From Pseudomonadales bacterium (GTDB lineage Bacteria > Pseudomonadota > Gammaproteobacteria > Pseudomonadales > Azotimanducaceae): a DNA stretch of 64,000 nucleotides. Shown here in pieces: positions 1-8,308 of the stretch. The notes under the pieces are model-generated. The model was not told the DNA's origin and ran no database searches. It saw nothing but the letters and a program-made list of their open reading frames with translations. The stretch covers positions 1 through 64,000 of the forward strand of contig JANQKS010000040.1 of the NCBI GenBank assembly GCA_028281005.1, read 5' to 3'. Position numbers and translations under genes: made by a program. Position 1 is the first letter of the stretch; every line of letters begins with the position of its first letter.

Positions 1-239
1 AGCCCTAAAAAACCAATTTGTTGGGGATTGATATTGTACTGCTGAATCAAACGCAGAACGGCGGTGGCTGCCATGGTGTAGGCGTTTTCGTTGGCGCCCC
101 GCATACGGTAACTGTTGCCGACCACGCTGCGGATTTTATCGAATTGGTCCCCGGTCCATTTGCACCACGCTGCCAGCTGCACCCGGTGGGGAGGCAGATA
201 GCTGGCGAAGCCGCTTATCCCGATGTTGCCACGTGCCAT
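1..239 (-). CDS. HMG-CoA synthase-like protein, N-terminal part (runs off the left edge)
   Basis: Translating the minus strand from the ATG at 239 gives an open frame that runs off the window. It begins MARGNIGISGFASYLPPHRV and later has SVVGNSYRMRGANENAYTM, which resembles the N-terminus of 3-hydroxy-3-methylglutaryl-CoA synthase and related thiolase-fold condensing enzymes. HMG-CoA synthase joins acetyl-CoA to acetoacetyl-CoA, the committed entry to the mevalonate pathway. A GGAG Shine-Dalgarno site lies 7 bases before the start. The catalytic cysteine region is outside the window, so a PksG-like beta-branching enzyme or a diverged KAS III cannot be excluded. The isopentenyl-diphosphate isomerase gene immediately upstream on the same strand supports an isoprenoid role. 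Confidence 0.7.
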   Translation of the reverse strand, partial: MARGNIGISGFASYLPPHRVQLAAWCKWTGDQFDKIRSVVGNSYRMRGANENAYTMAATAVLRLIQQYNINPQQIGFLG

Positions 240-431
240 GCAATCTCCTATTTGCTGTTAAAGGCGCTTCCTGCCTGAGCGTATGCTGCCTGTAACGCGC
301 GCGCTTTTATTGTGTTTTCGCGTTCTTATTTTCATTCTCTTTTGTAGCCATTCTATAGTTCAAAGCGCCGGAGTTCGAGTACCTAAACTGGGGCTCAAAA
401 AGCACCTTCTGAGGTACGGTGATGGCGGCGA

Positions 432-995
432 TCAAGCGCCGGCAAGCGGTGACTGAGGGGCTGGGATGCTGTCTGCAAACTCCTTTTGGATGTGTTGCCA
501 CTCCAGCTTAAACCAAGGGGTAAATTGTTCCGGTTGGGCGGCCAGCTGCTGGGTCAGTTCAGCGGGCTGAAGCCATTGCCACTCTGCGATCTCGGTGGTG
601 TTTACGGTGACGCTGCCGTCATACACGCCGGCGTAGACGGAACACAACTCATGTTCGCTGCCAAGATCGCCAAACTGGGCGTTGTACTCAAATTTGTAGA
701 GGAACTTCAGCGCGGTACGAAAGCCGAGTTCCTGTTCGCAACGGCGCTGTACGGCTACGGCCATGTCTTCGCCTTCGCGCGGGTGGGAGCAGCAGGAATT
801 TGACCAATATCCTGGCCACAGGCGTTTACCGGCGGCACGTTTTTGCAGCAGCAGTTCGCCGTTGGGGTTAAAAATGAACAGTGAGAATGCCCGATGCAGG
901 ATGCCTGCACCGTCGTGGCAGCTGGATTTGTCGAGGTGTCCAAGTACGTTGTCTTCGGCGTCGACCAGAATCAAACGCTCCGCATCGTCGGACAC
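432..995 (-). CDS. idi: Isopentenyl-diphosphate delta-isomerase, type 1
   Basis: A 187-residue protein matching the NUDIX-fold type 1 IPP isomerase, which interconverts isopentenyl and dimethylallyl diphosphate in the cytosol. Visible features are metal-ligand histidines near residues 27 and 34, the catalytic-cysteine motif NSCCSHP (Cys69 by alignment with the usual NSxCxHP), the EHELC glutamate motif, and the tryptophan-rich EWQWL stretch. The start is a GTG at 995; the frame upstream is closed by TAA and contains only CTG or ATA as other options. Length is normal for the family. It lies upstream of the HMG-CoA synthase-like gene on the same strand with a gap of about 190 bases that holds no other gene. 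Type 1 isomerase is essential only with the mevalonate route, so the pair is informative. Confidence 0.93.
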   Translation of the reverse strand: MSDDAERLILVDAEDNVLGHLDKSSCHDGAGILHRAFSLFIFNPNGELLLQKRAAGKRLWPGYWSNSCCSHPREGEDMAVAVQRRCEQELGFRTALKFLYKFEYNAQFGDLGSEHELCSVYAGVYDGSVTVNTTEIAEWQWLQPAELTQQLAAQPEQFTPWFKLEWQHIQKEFADSIPAPQSPLAGA

Positions 996-1099
996 TATTT
1001 GGCTGCTGACGTTTTCCAGAACATCCTCGCCTAGTGGGTTTCGGGGTTATTGTACAATGCCCCGTTACGTTGTAACCAACTGTTGAAGGAAGGCCGTTC

Positions 1100-1984
1100 G
1101 TGCGTGAAATTTGCGAACATAAGCTGCGCATGGATGACGGTGCGCACATCTGCGTATTTGAGTCCGGTGTGCGGGGTGCACAACAGGTCCTGTTGGCCCA
1201 CGCCGCCGGCTTCCATGCTCGCTGTTGGGACAAAGTTGTGGCTCTGTTGCCGCAGGATTGGCATGTGCTGGCGATCGACATCCGCGGCCATGGCCGCAGT
1301 GACAAACAACCGCCCTACGTGTGGGACCGGTTTGCGAAGGACATCGAGCAGGTTGCGCGATATTTTGAGGTAGCTGATGCGGTTGGGGTTGGCCACTCCT
1401 TGGGCGGACACTGTGTCACCCATGTGTGTGCGCGCGCACCCGAACTGTTTGCGCGTCTATTGCTGATTGATCCCGTGATTTTTCCGCCGGAGATGTACAG
1501 CGCGGCGCGTGAGCCGCTGTTTGCTCGTGTGGAAGACCATCCGGTGGCGCGCCGACGCGGACATTTTGAGGATTGGCAAGCGATGTTCGAACGTTTTGCA
1601 GATCGCCCGCCCTACAGCCTGTGGCGGCCGGAGATTTTGCAGGACTATTGTCAGTTTGGGGTGTTAGCGGCGCGGCAGGGTGACGGTGTGGATCTGGCCT
1701 GCCCACCAGCAGTGGAAGCTGCGATTTATATGAGCAACTTTGATACTGACATTCACAGCTTGATGGGCCACATTCAACAACCGGTGACCATCCTGCGTGC
1801 CAAGCCACGCGCTGCCGAGGCCACGGAAATGGACTTTGCCACGTCGCCGACCTGGCCGGAGTTGGCTTCGGCGTTTACCAACGCTACAGACGTACCCTTA
1901 CCCAAGCTTACCCACTTTATTCCTATGCAAGAGCCGGAAATGGTGGCGGACTTTATTCAAAACAAACGGAGAGACTCGATATGA
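1100..1984 (+). CDS. Alpha/beta hydrolase
   Basis: A 294-residue alpha/beta-hydrolase fold protein. The nucleophile elbow is GHSLGGH with Ser100, preceded by the oxyanion-side strand AIDIRGHGRSD typical of the family. A histidine in the segment LPKLTHFIP near the C-terminus is the likely catalytic base. No signal peptide is seen, so it should be cytosolic. The GTG start at 1100 has a GAAGGA Shine-Dalgarno site about 9 bases upstream; an internal ATG at 1130 is a weaker option. Its stop overlaps the start of the following LLM oxidoreductase (ATGA), so the two are translationally coupled. The substrate cannot be told from sequence. Confidence 0.85.
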   Translation: MREICEHKLRMDDGAHICVFESGVRGAQQVLLAHAAGFHARCWDKVVALLPQDWHVLAIDIRGHGRSDKQPPYVWDRFAKDIEQVARYFEVADAVGVGHSLGGHCVTHVCARAPELFARLLLIDPVIFPPEMYSAAREPLFARVEDHPVARRRGHFEDWQAMFERFADRPPYSLWRPEILQDYCQFGVLAARQGDGVDLACPPAVEAAIYMSNFDTDIHSLMGHIQQPVTILRAKPRAAEATEMDFATSPTWPELASAFTNATDVPLPKLTHFIPMQEPEMVADFIQNKRRDSI

Positions 1985-2838
1985 AATTAGGTGTCGCCAT
2001 GGCGTTCAGCCAGCATACCCCAACCCCCTTCATGCGCGATGCAGTGCAACTGGTGGAGGCAAAAGGAGTGCACAGTATCTGGGTGCCGGAGCATGTGTTG
2101 TTCTTTCCGGACTATGCATCCACCTACCCATACAGTGATTCAGGGCGTATCCCGGGTGATCCCGAAGGTTTGCTGGACCCATTTACCGCGCTGACCTTCA
2201 TCGCGGCGCACACCGAACGGGTGCGTCTGGGTACGGGTATTTGCCTGGTCCCTCAGCGCCAACCGGTATACACCGCCAAGATGGTGGCGGATGTGGACTA
2301 TTTGTCTGGCGGCAGAGTGGACTTTGGTATCGGGATCGGTTGGCTCAAGGAGGAGTTTGATGCCTTGGGCGCAGATTTTTCCCAACGCGCTGCGTTGTGT
2401 GATGAATACGTGGATGTGATGAAGGCGCTGTGGTCTGAAGGCGTGACGGAATTTTCCGGCGCAACGGTGACCCTGACGCCGTGTCATTTTAATCCCAAAC
2501 CGGTGCAACAGCCGCACCCGCCGGTCTACTTTGGCGGAGAAAGTGCAGCGGCTCTACGTCGGGTCGCGCAGCGGGGTACCGGTTGGTACGGCTACGACAT
2601 GAGTCCGGAGATATTGGCCGAACGCCTCGCTAAACTCGATGAAGCGCTGCAACAAGCCGGCCGTACACGCAGCGACATCGACCTGGTGGTTGGGCCCAAT
2701 CGGCATCCGGTTAACACACAGACAATTGCACAGTACCGCGATTTGGGTGTGCAACAATTGGTGGTGCCCCTGTTTGCCTCCTCGGTGGACAAACTAGAAG
2801 CGCGTTTGGATGCGCTGCTCGAGCAGTTCAATGAGTAA
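1981..2838 (+). CDS. LLM-class (luciferase-like) flavin oxidoreductase
   Basis: A 285-residue protein of the bacterial luciferase-like TIM-barrel family, of the type usually annotated as F420-dependent LLM oxidoreductase (TIGR03619-like). The N-terminal MKLGVAMAFSQHTPTP, the VPEHVLFF segment, the RVRLGTGICLVPQR core and the strongly conserved GRVDFGIGIGWLKEEF motif are diagnostic. These enzymes use reduced F420 or FMN for oxidations or reductions of small molecules. It overlaps the hydrolase gene by four bases. A paralogue lies about 500 bases downstream on the opposite strand. Whether this organism makes F420 cannot be judged from the window; use of FMN is possible. Confidence 0.88.
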   Translation: MKLGVAMAFSQHTPTPFMRDAVQLVEAKGVHSIWVPEHVLFFPDYASTYPYSDSGRIPGDPEGLLDPFTALTFIAAHTERVRLGTGICLVPQRQPVYTAKMVADVDYLSGGRVDFGIGIGWLKEEFDALGADFSQRAALCDEYVDVMKALWSEGVTEFSGATVTLTPCHFNPKPVQQPHPPVYFGGESAAALRRVAQRGTGWYGYDMSPEILAERLAKLDEALQQAGRTRSDIDLVVGPNRHPVNTQTIAQYRDLGVQQLVVPLFASSVDKLEARLDALLEQFNE

Positions 2839-2959
2839 ATTGTTTATTTAAAACAAATACTTAGCAAAAGTACGAATAGGTTACATACCACACACTCTAT
2901 CCACAGACAGGTGCGTGCAGGTGTCACAAAATGCGCCCATCGCATCGAGGTATGTCCCT

Positions 2960-3262
2960 ATGAAAGTCGCTCGCAGCAATGAAGATCCGCGTGTTTGGTT
3001 TCGCTCTGAACGCGTCTATCTGGCCACGGATAACGAGTGGTTTTTTCAAACCCGCGAAGGAGTCGACGTGGGCCCCTACGAAAGCCAATTTGAGGCTGAA
3101 ATAGAGGCGGGTTTGTTAAAAGAACTGTTACAGGACTGCCACAGCGCGGACGCGGTGATGGAAATCATCCGCGAGTTTGTGCTCGATTCTTACGATATGG
3201 GCCGCCCGTTGAGCCCACGCTTTCGCGACGGCAGTCTGGTGCAGACGGCCGTCTCGTTCTAG
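2960..3262 (+). CDS. Small conserved protein, DUF6316-like
   Basis: A protein of about 100 residues with the central motif WFRSERVYLATDNEWFFQT followed by REGVDVGPYES and an acidic helix. This pattern resembles small gammaproteobacterial proteins grouped as DUF6316; the family name is from memory and is not certain. I chose the ATG at 2960 because GAGG lies 9 bases upstream; an upstream GTG at 2915 would add 15 residues without a clear ribosome site. No membrane segment, signal peptide or catalytic motif is visible. It stands between two LLM oxidoreductase genes that face each other and shows no obvious link to them. Function unknown. Confidence 0.6.
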   Translation: MKVARSNEDPRVWFRSERVYLATDNEWFFQTREGVDVGPYESQFEAEIEAGLLKELLQDCHSADAVMEIIREFVLDSYDMGRPLSPRFRDGSLVQTAVSF

Positions 3263-3342
3263 CCGCTGTTTGCTCGCCAGCTATCTAGCTGCTCAGCCAC
3301 CCAGCTATCCTGTGCGGGCGGCTAAGCGCGTGTTTTGACGCG

Positions 3343-4203
3343 TTAACTGACCGCTTCTTTGTAGGCTTGCGCAGCCTGCAAGTGCTGCTCCACTGAGTCA
3401 AACCCCGCACTGTCGGTGCGCACGGCAAGGTGTGTTGCCCCCAACCCGCGCCATCGGTCGGCGTGTTTTTTCCAGCGCTCCGGGTCACCGCCGGCAAACA
3501 TGGCCTGGGCCTGAACGCCAAATTGTTCCCAACTCAAACCCGCCGCTTCACGCTTGGCTTGCAGGGCCGCCAACATTTCTCGGGAGGCGTCGTTGGGGCC
3601 ACCTAAAGGCATCCAGCCGTCACCGAGGCGCGCGGCACGGTCAATTAACGCCGGTGCCGCACCACCAAACCAGATCGGAATAGGCTGGCTGGGTCTTGGG
3701 TTTATGCTGGCCAGCGGAATACGATGAAACTCGCCGTCAAAATCCAAACTGTCCTCCTGCCACAGCATCCGTAGCAGCTTCACTTGTTCTTCCTGGCGCT
3801 TGCCGCGTTGCGCAAACGGTACGTTCAAAGATTCGTATTCGACCTGATTCCAACCGGTGCCAACGCCCAGCCGCAGGCGGTTTTCCGATAGGATCGCAAC
3901 TTCCGCCGCTTGTTTGGCCAACAAAGCGCTTTGCCGCTGGGGCAGTATGAGGACATTGGTGACCAGTTCGACCGTTTGCGTGACCGCGGCGATAAACGCA
4001 AACGTGGTCATGGGTTCGTGGAACGCTATGTCTTTGTCATAGGGGCCGGAGAACCCGCCGGGGCGATTCGGATCTGCGCCCAGCACATGGTCATACAGCA
4101 GGATGTGGGTGAAACCTATGGCTTCCACCCCTTGCGCGTAAGCTTTCATGGCGCCTGGATCGGTACCGATTTCGTTGTGTGGCAGGACAGCCCCCAGTTG
4201 CAT
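3343..4203 (-). CDS. LLM-class (luciferase-like) flavin oxidoreductase, second copy
   Basis: A 286-residue luciferase-like protein, similar in architecture to the one ending at 2838. It starts MQLGAVLPHNEIG and carries ILLYDHVLGAD, VELVTNVLILPQR and the signature NRLRLGVGTGWNQVEYES, with PIWFGGAAPALIDRAARLGDG (split here at WFGG) near the C-terminal half. The family reduces or oxidises substrates with F420 or FMN. It points away from the isoleucyl-tRNA synthetase gene (divergent, gap about 110 bases) and converges on the small DUF6316-like gene. The substrate is unknown. Having two diverged members within 2.3 kb suggests an old duplication or two steps in one catabolic scheme. Confidence 0.88.
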   Translation of the reverse strand: MQLGAVLPHNEIGTDPGAMKAYAQGVEAIGFTHILLYDHVLGADPNRPGGFSGPYDKDIAFHEPMTTFAFIAAVTQTVELVTNVLILPQRQSALLAKQAAEVAILSENRLRLGVGTGWNQVEYESLNVPFAQRGKRQEEQVKLLRMLWQEDSLDFDGEFHRIPLASINPRPSQPIPIWFGGAAPALIDRAARLGDGWMPLGGPNDASREMLAALQAKREAAGLSWEQFGVQAQAMFAGGDPERWKKHADRWRGLGATHLAVRTDSAGFDSVEQHLQAAQAYKEAVS

Positions 4204-4315
4204 ACGACCCCCTCATATCCCGTGTGGTTATTAAGCTACGCACTTTCGCGCAGATGCGCACGTGGATGCAAGTTAAGGGCGCCATCGGTAAGATACGCGC
4301 CACTTTTTTTCCGGT

Positions 4316-7300
4316 ATGCAAACGAAGATGGAGCAGCCACCCGAGAGCGCGCAGTCCAGCGGCCAATTTTCATTCGTTGAGATGGAACATGACATTCTCA
4401 AGTTGTGGGAAGAGACCGGCGCGTTCCATAAATCTTTGGACAATACCAAGGGTAAGAAACCCTATATTTTTTACGACGGCCCGCCGTTTGCCACCGGCTT
4501 ACCTCATCACGGCCATTTGGTGGCCAGCACCATCAAAGACATAGTGCCGCGCTATTGGACGATGAACGGTCGCTACGTCATCCGCCGTTTCGGCTGGGAC
4601 TGCCACGGTTTGCCGATCGAACATGAGATCGACAAACAACTGAATATGTCTGCCCAGCAAGCGGTGGAAGAGCTGGGCGTGGCCGGTTACAACAACGCCT
4701 GCCGCGGTATTGTGCAGCGGTATGTCAGTGAGTGGCGCAACACCATCACCCGTTTGGGCCGGTGGATCGATTTCGACAATGACTACAAAACCATGGACGC
4801 CTGGTACATGGAGTCGGTGTGGTGGGTGTTTAAACAGTTGTGGGACAAAGGGCTGATCTACCAAGGTGTGAAGGTCATGCCCATTTCAACCGCCCTGGGT
4901 ACACCGCTGTCGAATTTTGAAGCCACTTCCAATTACATGGATGTGCAAGATCCTGCCATCACCGTCATGTTTAAGTTACGCGACGAAGACGCTTACCTCG
5001 CTGCGTGGACCACTACGCCCTGGACGTTGCCTTCCAACCTGGCGGTCTGTGTGGGTGCGGACATAGATTATGTGCTGGCGCATGACGAGGCCACCGGTCG
5101 GGACCTGTATGTGGCCGCGGAACGCTTACCCGCCTACCCCGGCTTGCAGGAAAAACGGCGCTTAAAGGGGCAAGACCTTGTCGGCCGTGCGTATGAGCCG
5201 CTGTTCCCGTATTTTGCCGACCAGGTAGAGCAGGGTGCCTTTGTGGTGGTCAGCGACGACTACGTGACGACCGAAAGCGGCACCGGCCTGGTGCATCAGG
5301 CGCCCGCGTTTGGCGAAGACGACTATCGCGTGCTGCGCGCCCACGACATTGAAGCGTTTGCCTGTCCGGTGACGTTGGCGGGGGAGTTCACCGAAGAAGT
5401 CACCGACTTTGCCGGTCAGTACGTAAAAGACGCTGACAAACACATCATCAAACACCTGAAGGATCAGGGCGCGCTGTATGCGCAAGATGTCATCCAGCAC
5501 GCTTATCCATACTGTTACCGTTCGGATACACCGCTGATTTACCGTGCCATCCCCTCATGGTATGTCAGCGTTACCAAAATTCGTGACAAACTGCTGGACG
5601 CTAACCAACAAATCCACTGGGTGCCTGAACACATCAAGGACGGGCGCTTCGGCAACTGGTTGGAAGGCGCCATCGATTGGTCGATCTCACGCAATCGAGT
5701 GTGGGGTACACCGCTGCCTGTGTGGATCAACGATGTCACCGGAAACTCGGTGTGTATGGGTTCCATTGAAGAACTTGAGCAGTATAGCGGCGTTCGAGTA
5801 GACGACCTGCATCGCGAATTTGTAGATCCGTTGGAGTTCAGTATCCCGGGGGAAGAAGGTACCTACCGGCGCATTACCGAGGTGCTTGATTGCTGGTTTG
5901 AATCCGGTTCGATGCCTTATGCGCAGTTGCATTATCCGTTTGAAAACGAAGACGTGTTTGCCGCGGGTTTTCCGGCGGAGTTTATCGCCGAAGGATTGGA
6001 TCAGACGCGCGGGTGGTTTTACACACTGACGGTGCTGGCTGCGGCCATTTACGACAAACCGGCGTTCCGCAATGTGATCGTCAACGGTATGGTCATGGCG
6101 GAAGACGGCAAAAAGATGTCGAAGCGCTTGCGCAACTACACCCCGCCGGATGAGCTGATGGAGAATTACGGCGCGGATGCGTTGCGTTTGTATCTCATTA
6201 ACTCCGGCTTGGTAAGGGGCGAGGAGCAACGCTTTGCCGATGCGGGTGTGCGTGATATGACCCGAAGAGCGCTGCTGCCCTGGTACAACGCGTTCTCCTT
6301 TTTGCGCACCTATGCGGCCATCGACGAGTGGGCGCCGGAAAAAGGTCTGCACTTTGGTGACAATGTGTTGGACCAATGGTTATTAAGCCGGCTACAAACG
6401 CTAAAGACCAATATTGCCGAAGAGATGCAAGGCTATCGCTTGTACAACGTAGTGCCGCAGTTGTTTGCTTTCATCGAGGATCTAACCAATTGGTACATCC
6501 GCCTGAATCGGTCACGTTTCTGGGGTGAAGGGGTGACCGCGGATAAAATCTCTGCCTACAGCACGCTGTATACTGTGCTGATGGAGCTGAGCCAGGTGAT
6601 GGCGCCTTTTGCGCCGTTTTTGTCGGAGCACCTCTATCGCAGCTTGGCGGAATTGTCGGGCAAGGCAGCTTCACCTGAATCGGTACACCTGTGTGACTAT
6701 CCTACGGCGGAAGAAAACCTGATAAAACCACAGCTGGAACAGGCAGTAGACCGCATGCAGCAGGTCATCTTACTTGGCCGGCAGAAGCGTGAAGACGTTA
6801 AGATTGGCCTACGCACACCGCTGGCTTGCTTAACCGTGATCAATCGCGACGCAGACTTGTTGGGCGAGATGCAACAGTTGGAAAGGTATATTCGCGACGA
6901 ATTGAACGTGCGCGACGTGCGTTATGCCGATGACGAAGCGGCTTATATTGAGCGGGTGGCGAAGCCAAACTTTCCGCTGCTCGGCAAGCGCCTCGGCAAA
7001 CGCATGAAAGAGTTTCAGCAAATGATCAGCAACCTGTCGGCGGATCAGATCGATACGCTGCAGCGGGAAGGCGAACTGTTGCTGCTGGATGAAACCTTCA
7101 GCACCGAAGAGATCCAAGTGTTGCAGCAGGCGCGGCCGGGGACCAACACCGTTTCGAACAGCAAGATCGCGGTGGACTTGGATTGTGAATTGACCCCTGA
7201 GCTGATTCGTGGTGGTTACGCCCGTGAGATGGTGAATCGTATACAGCGTGCGCGCAAGGAGCAGGGTTTTGAGGTGAGCGATCGTATAACCGTGGTCTTT

Positions 7301-7480
7301 CACGCCACGGGAGAGCTGGCCGTGGCTGCGCAAGAGCATCAGGATTACATCATGGCAGAAGTGTTGGCGCTGCAGTGGCAAGCCGGGGAGCCCGTGGCCG
7401 CTACAGCGGCGGACATCGACGGCATGGCCTTTCGCTTTAGTCTGGCCAAGGTGGCAGACCACGACAGCAGTGCAGGGTAG
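4316..7480 (+). CDS. ileS: Isoleucyl-tRNA synthetase, eukaryote-like (type 2) form
   Basis: A 1054-residue class I aminoacyl-tRNA synthetase that charges tRNA(Ile). The HIGH-type signature is GLPHHGHLV (His64-His65-Gly66-His67) and the KMSKS-type loop is KKMSKRLRNY (Lys600 to Arg604). The WDCHGLPIEHEIDKQL segment, the editing domain with TTPWTLPSNLAV, and the C-terminal region lacking the usual bacterial zinc-finger cysteines identify the type 2 family found in eukaryotes, archaea and some bacteria. E. coli IleS is about 938 residues, so the length also fits type 2. Members of this group are generally insensitive to mupirocin (family knowledge, not shown here). It starts 20 bases or less after a T-rich tract and is followed after 9 bases by the Rieske gene. 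Confidence 0.95.
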   Translation: MQTKMEQPPESAQSSGQFSFVEMEHDILKLWEETGAFHKSLDNTKGKKPYIFYDGPPFATGLPHHGHLVASTIKDIVPRYWTMNGRYVIRRFGWDCHGLPIEHEIDKQLNMSAQQAVEELGVAGYNNACRGIVQRYVSEWRNTITRLGRWIDFDNDYKTMDAWYMESVWWVFKQLWDKGLIYQGVKVMPISTALGTPLSNFEATSNYMDVQDPAITVMFKLRDEDAYLAAWTTTPWTLPSNLAVCVGADIDYVLAHDEATGRDLYVAAERLPAYPGLQEKRRLKGQDLVGRAYEPLFPYFADQVEQGAFVVVSDDYVTTESGTGLVHQAPAFGEDDYRVLRAHDIEAFACPVTLAGEFTEEVTDFAGQYVKDADKHIIKHLKDQGALYAQDVIQHAYPYCYRSDTPLIYRAIPSWYVSVTKIRDKLLDANQQIHWVPEHIKDGRFGNWLEGAIDWSISRNRVWGTPLPVWINDVTGNSVCMGSIEELEQYSGVRVDDLHREFVDPLEFSIPGEEGTYRRITEVLDCWFESGSMPYAQLHYPFENEDVFAAGFPAEFIAEGLDQTRGWFYTLTVLAAAIYDKPAFRNVIVNGMVMAEDGKKMSKRLRNYTPPDELMENYGADALRLYLINSGLVRGEEQRFADAGVRDMTRRALLPWYNAFSFLRTYAAIDEWAPEKGLHFGDNVLDQWLLSRLQTLKTNIAEEMQGYRLYNVVPQLFAFIEDLTNWYIRLNRSRFWGEGVTADKISAYSTLYTVLMELSQVMAPFAPFLSEHLYRSLAELSGKAASPESVHLCDYPTAEENLIKPQLEQAVDRMQQVILLGRQKREDVKIGLRTPLACLTVINRDADLLGEMQQLERYIRDELNVRDVRYADDEAAYIERVAKPNFPLLGKRLGKRMKEFQQMISNLSADQIDTLQREGELLLLDETFSTEEIQVLQQARPGTNTVSNSKIAVDLDCELTPELIRGGYAREMVNRIQRARKEQGFEVSDRITVVFHATGELAVAAQEHQDYIMAEVLALQWQAGEPVAATAADIDGMAFRFSLAKVADHDSSAG

Positions 7481-7489
7481 GGGGCGTTT

Positions 7490-8308
7490 ATGTCGCTACG
7501 TTATGAGTACGCGCCGCCGTACCCTGGTTCACGGGTGGACCACGTAGGTACCTACAAACGCACTTTGCCGGTGTCGCTGGAACGGATGTATGAAAACGCG
7601 CTGGATTGGGAGCACCTACCCCATCTGCATGGTTCGAGCTTCACCGCCATCAACTGCCTAGACAGCGGTGCTTGGGGGTGGCGGGCAGAGGTCACCGCGG
7701 CCAATGGCACCGCCAGCGTGTTGGAGCTGGCGCTTGATCGAGACTGCCGGCGTTGGATAACCCGCAACTTGCAAGGTCCAAACGTCGGTGCGGAGATCTG
7801 GACTCACGTTTTTGTAACCGCCCCGCGGCAGATGGATATTGTTATCGATTTTTTTGTCCCCGGTGTGCCGGATGAAGCGCGGGAAAAGGTGGGGCGCGCT
7901 TATGCAGCTGCTTATGAGCGATTGTACGACGAAGACGTGTGGATGATGTCCGAGCGTCAGGCGCAAATTGATCAACGCCTAGACAGCATACAAGCGGATC
8001 AAACCCTCACGCTGGATATGCCCGACGAAGCGACGCTGCCGTTGCAGATTGAGATGTCCGGTCGGCGTTTTATGCTCAGTCGCCATCAACAGCAATGGGT
8101 TGTTTACCCCGCCCAATGCCCGCATCAACTTGGGCCGTTAAGCGGCGATGTGACCGCGGCGGGCGAGGTGGTGTGTCCGTGGCACGGGTACCGCTTTGAC
8201 GTCATCAGCGGGGATTGCACCCATGGTGGCCATTGTCGTTTTGGGCAACGCCCTGAAATTAATGCCGGTGAGCAGACGCTTACCTTGTCCTGGGTCAGTT
8301 CCCGCTGA
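7490..8308 (+). CDS. Rieske non-heme iron oxygenase with reversed domain order
   Basis: A 272-residue protein carrying both halves of a Rieske oxygenase in the opposite order from the classic alpha subunit. The mononuclear-iron motif comes first: Asn36-x2-Asp39-x2-His42-x4-His47 (NALDWEHLPHLH). Asp149 in YDEDVWMMSERQ is the probable third iron ligand. The Rieske [2Fe-2S] motif comes last: Cys210-Pro-His212, a 16-residue spacer, then Cys229-Pro-Trp-His232 followed by GYRFD. In ordinary enzymes the Rieske domain is N-terminal and the protein is 350-450 residues. The gene lies 9 bases after ileS and its 3' end overlaps the convergent crotonase gene by 14 bases. No reductase or ferredoxin gene is nearby. 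The assignment of both cofactor sites is strong; the substrate is unknown. Confidence 0.85.
   Translation: MSLRYEYAPPYPGSRVDHVGTYKRTLPVSLERMYENALDWEHLPHLHGSSFTAINCLDSGAWGWRAEVTAANGTASVLELALDRDCRRWITRNLQGPNVGAEIWTHVFVTAPRQMDIVIDFFVPGVPDEAREKVGRAYAAAYERLYDEDVWMMSERQAQIDQRLDSIQADQTLTLDMPDEATLPLQIEMSGRRFMLSRHQQQWVVYPAQCPHQLGPLSGDVTAAGEVVCPWHGYRFDVISGDCTHGGHCRFGQRPEINAGEQTLTLSWVSSR

Noticed and set aside
18-278. An 86-codon plus-strand ORF at the left edge.
   Set aside because: It is antisense to the HMG-CoA synthase-like frame, which has clear family sequence and a ribosome site.
360-420. A tRNA-like stretch (GAGTTCGAGTACC) between hmgs and idi.
   Set aside because: No cloverleaf or acceptor stem could be formed around it.
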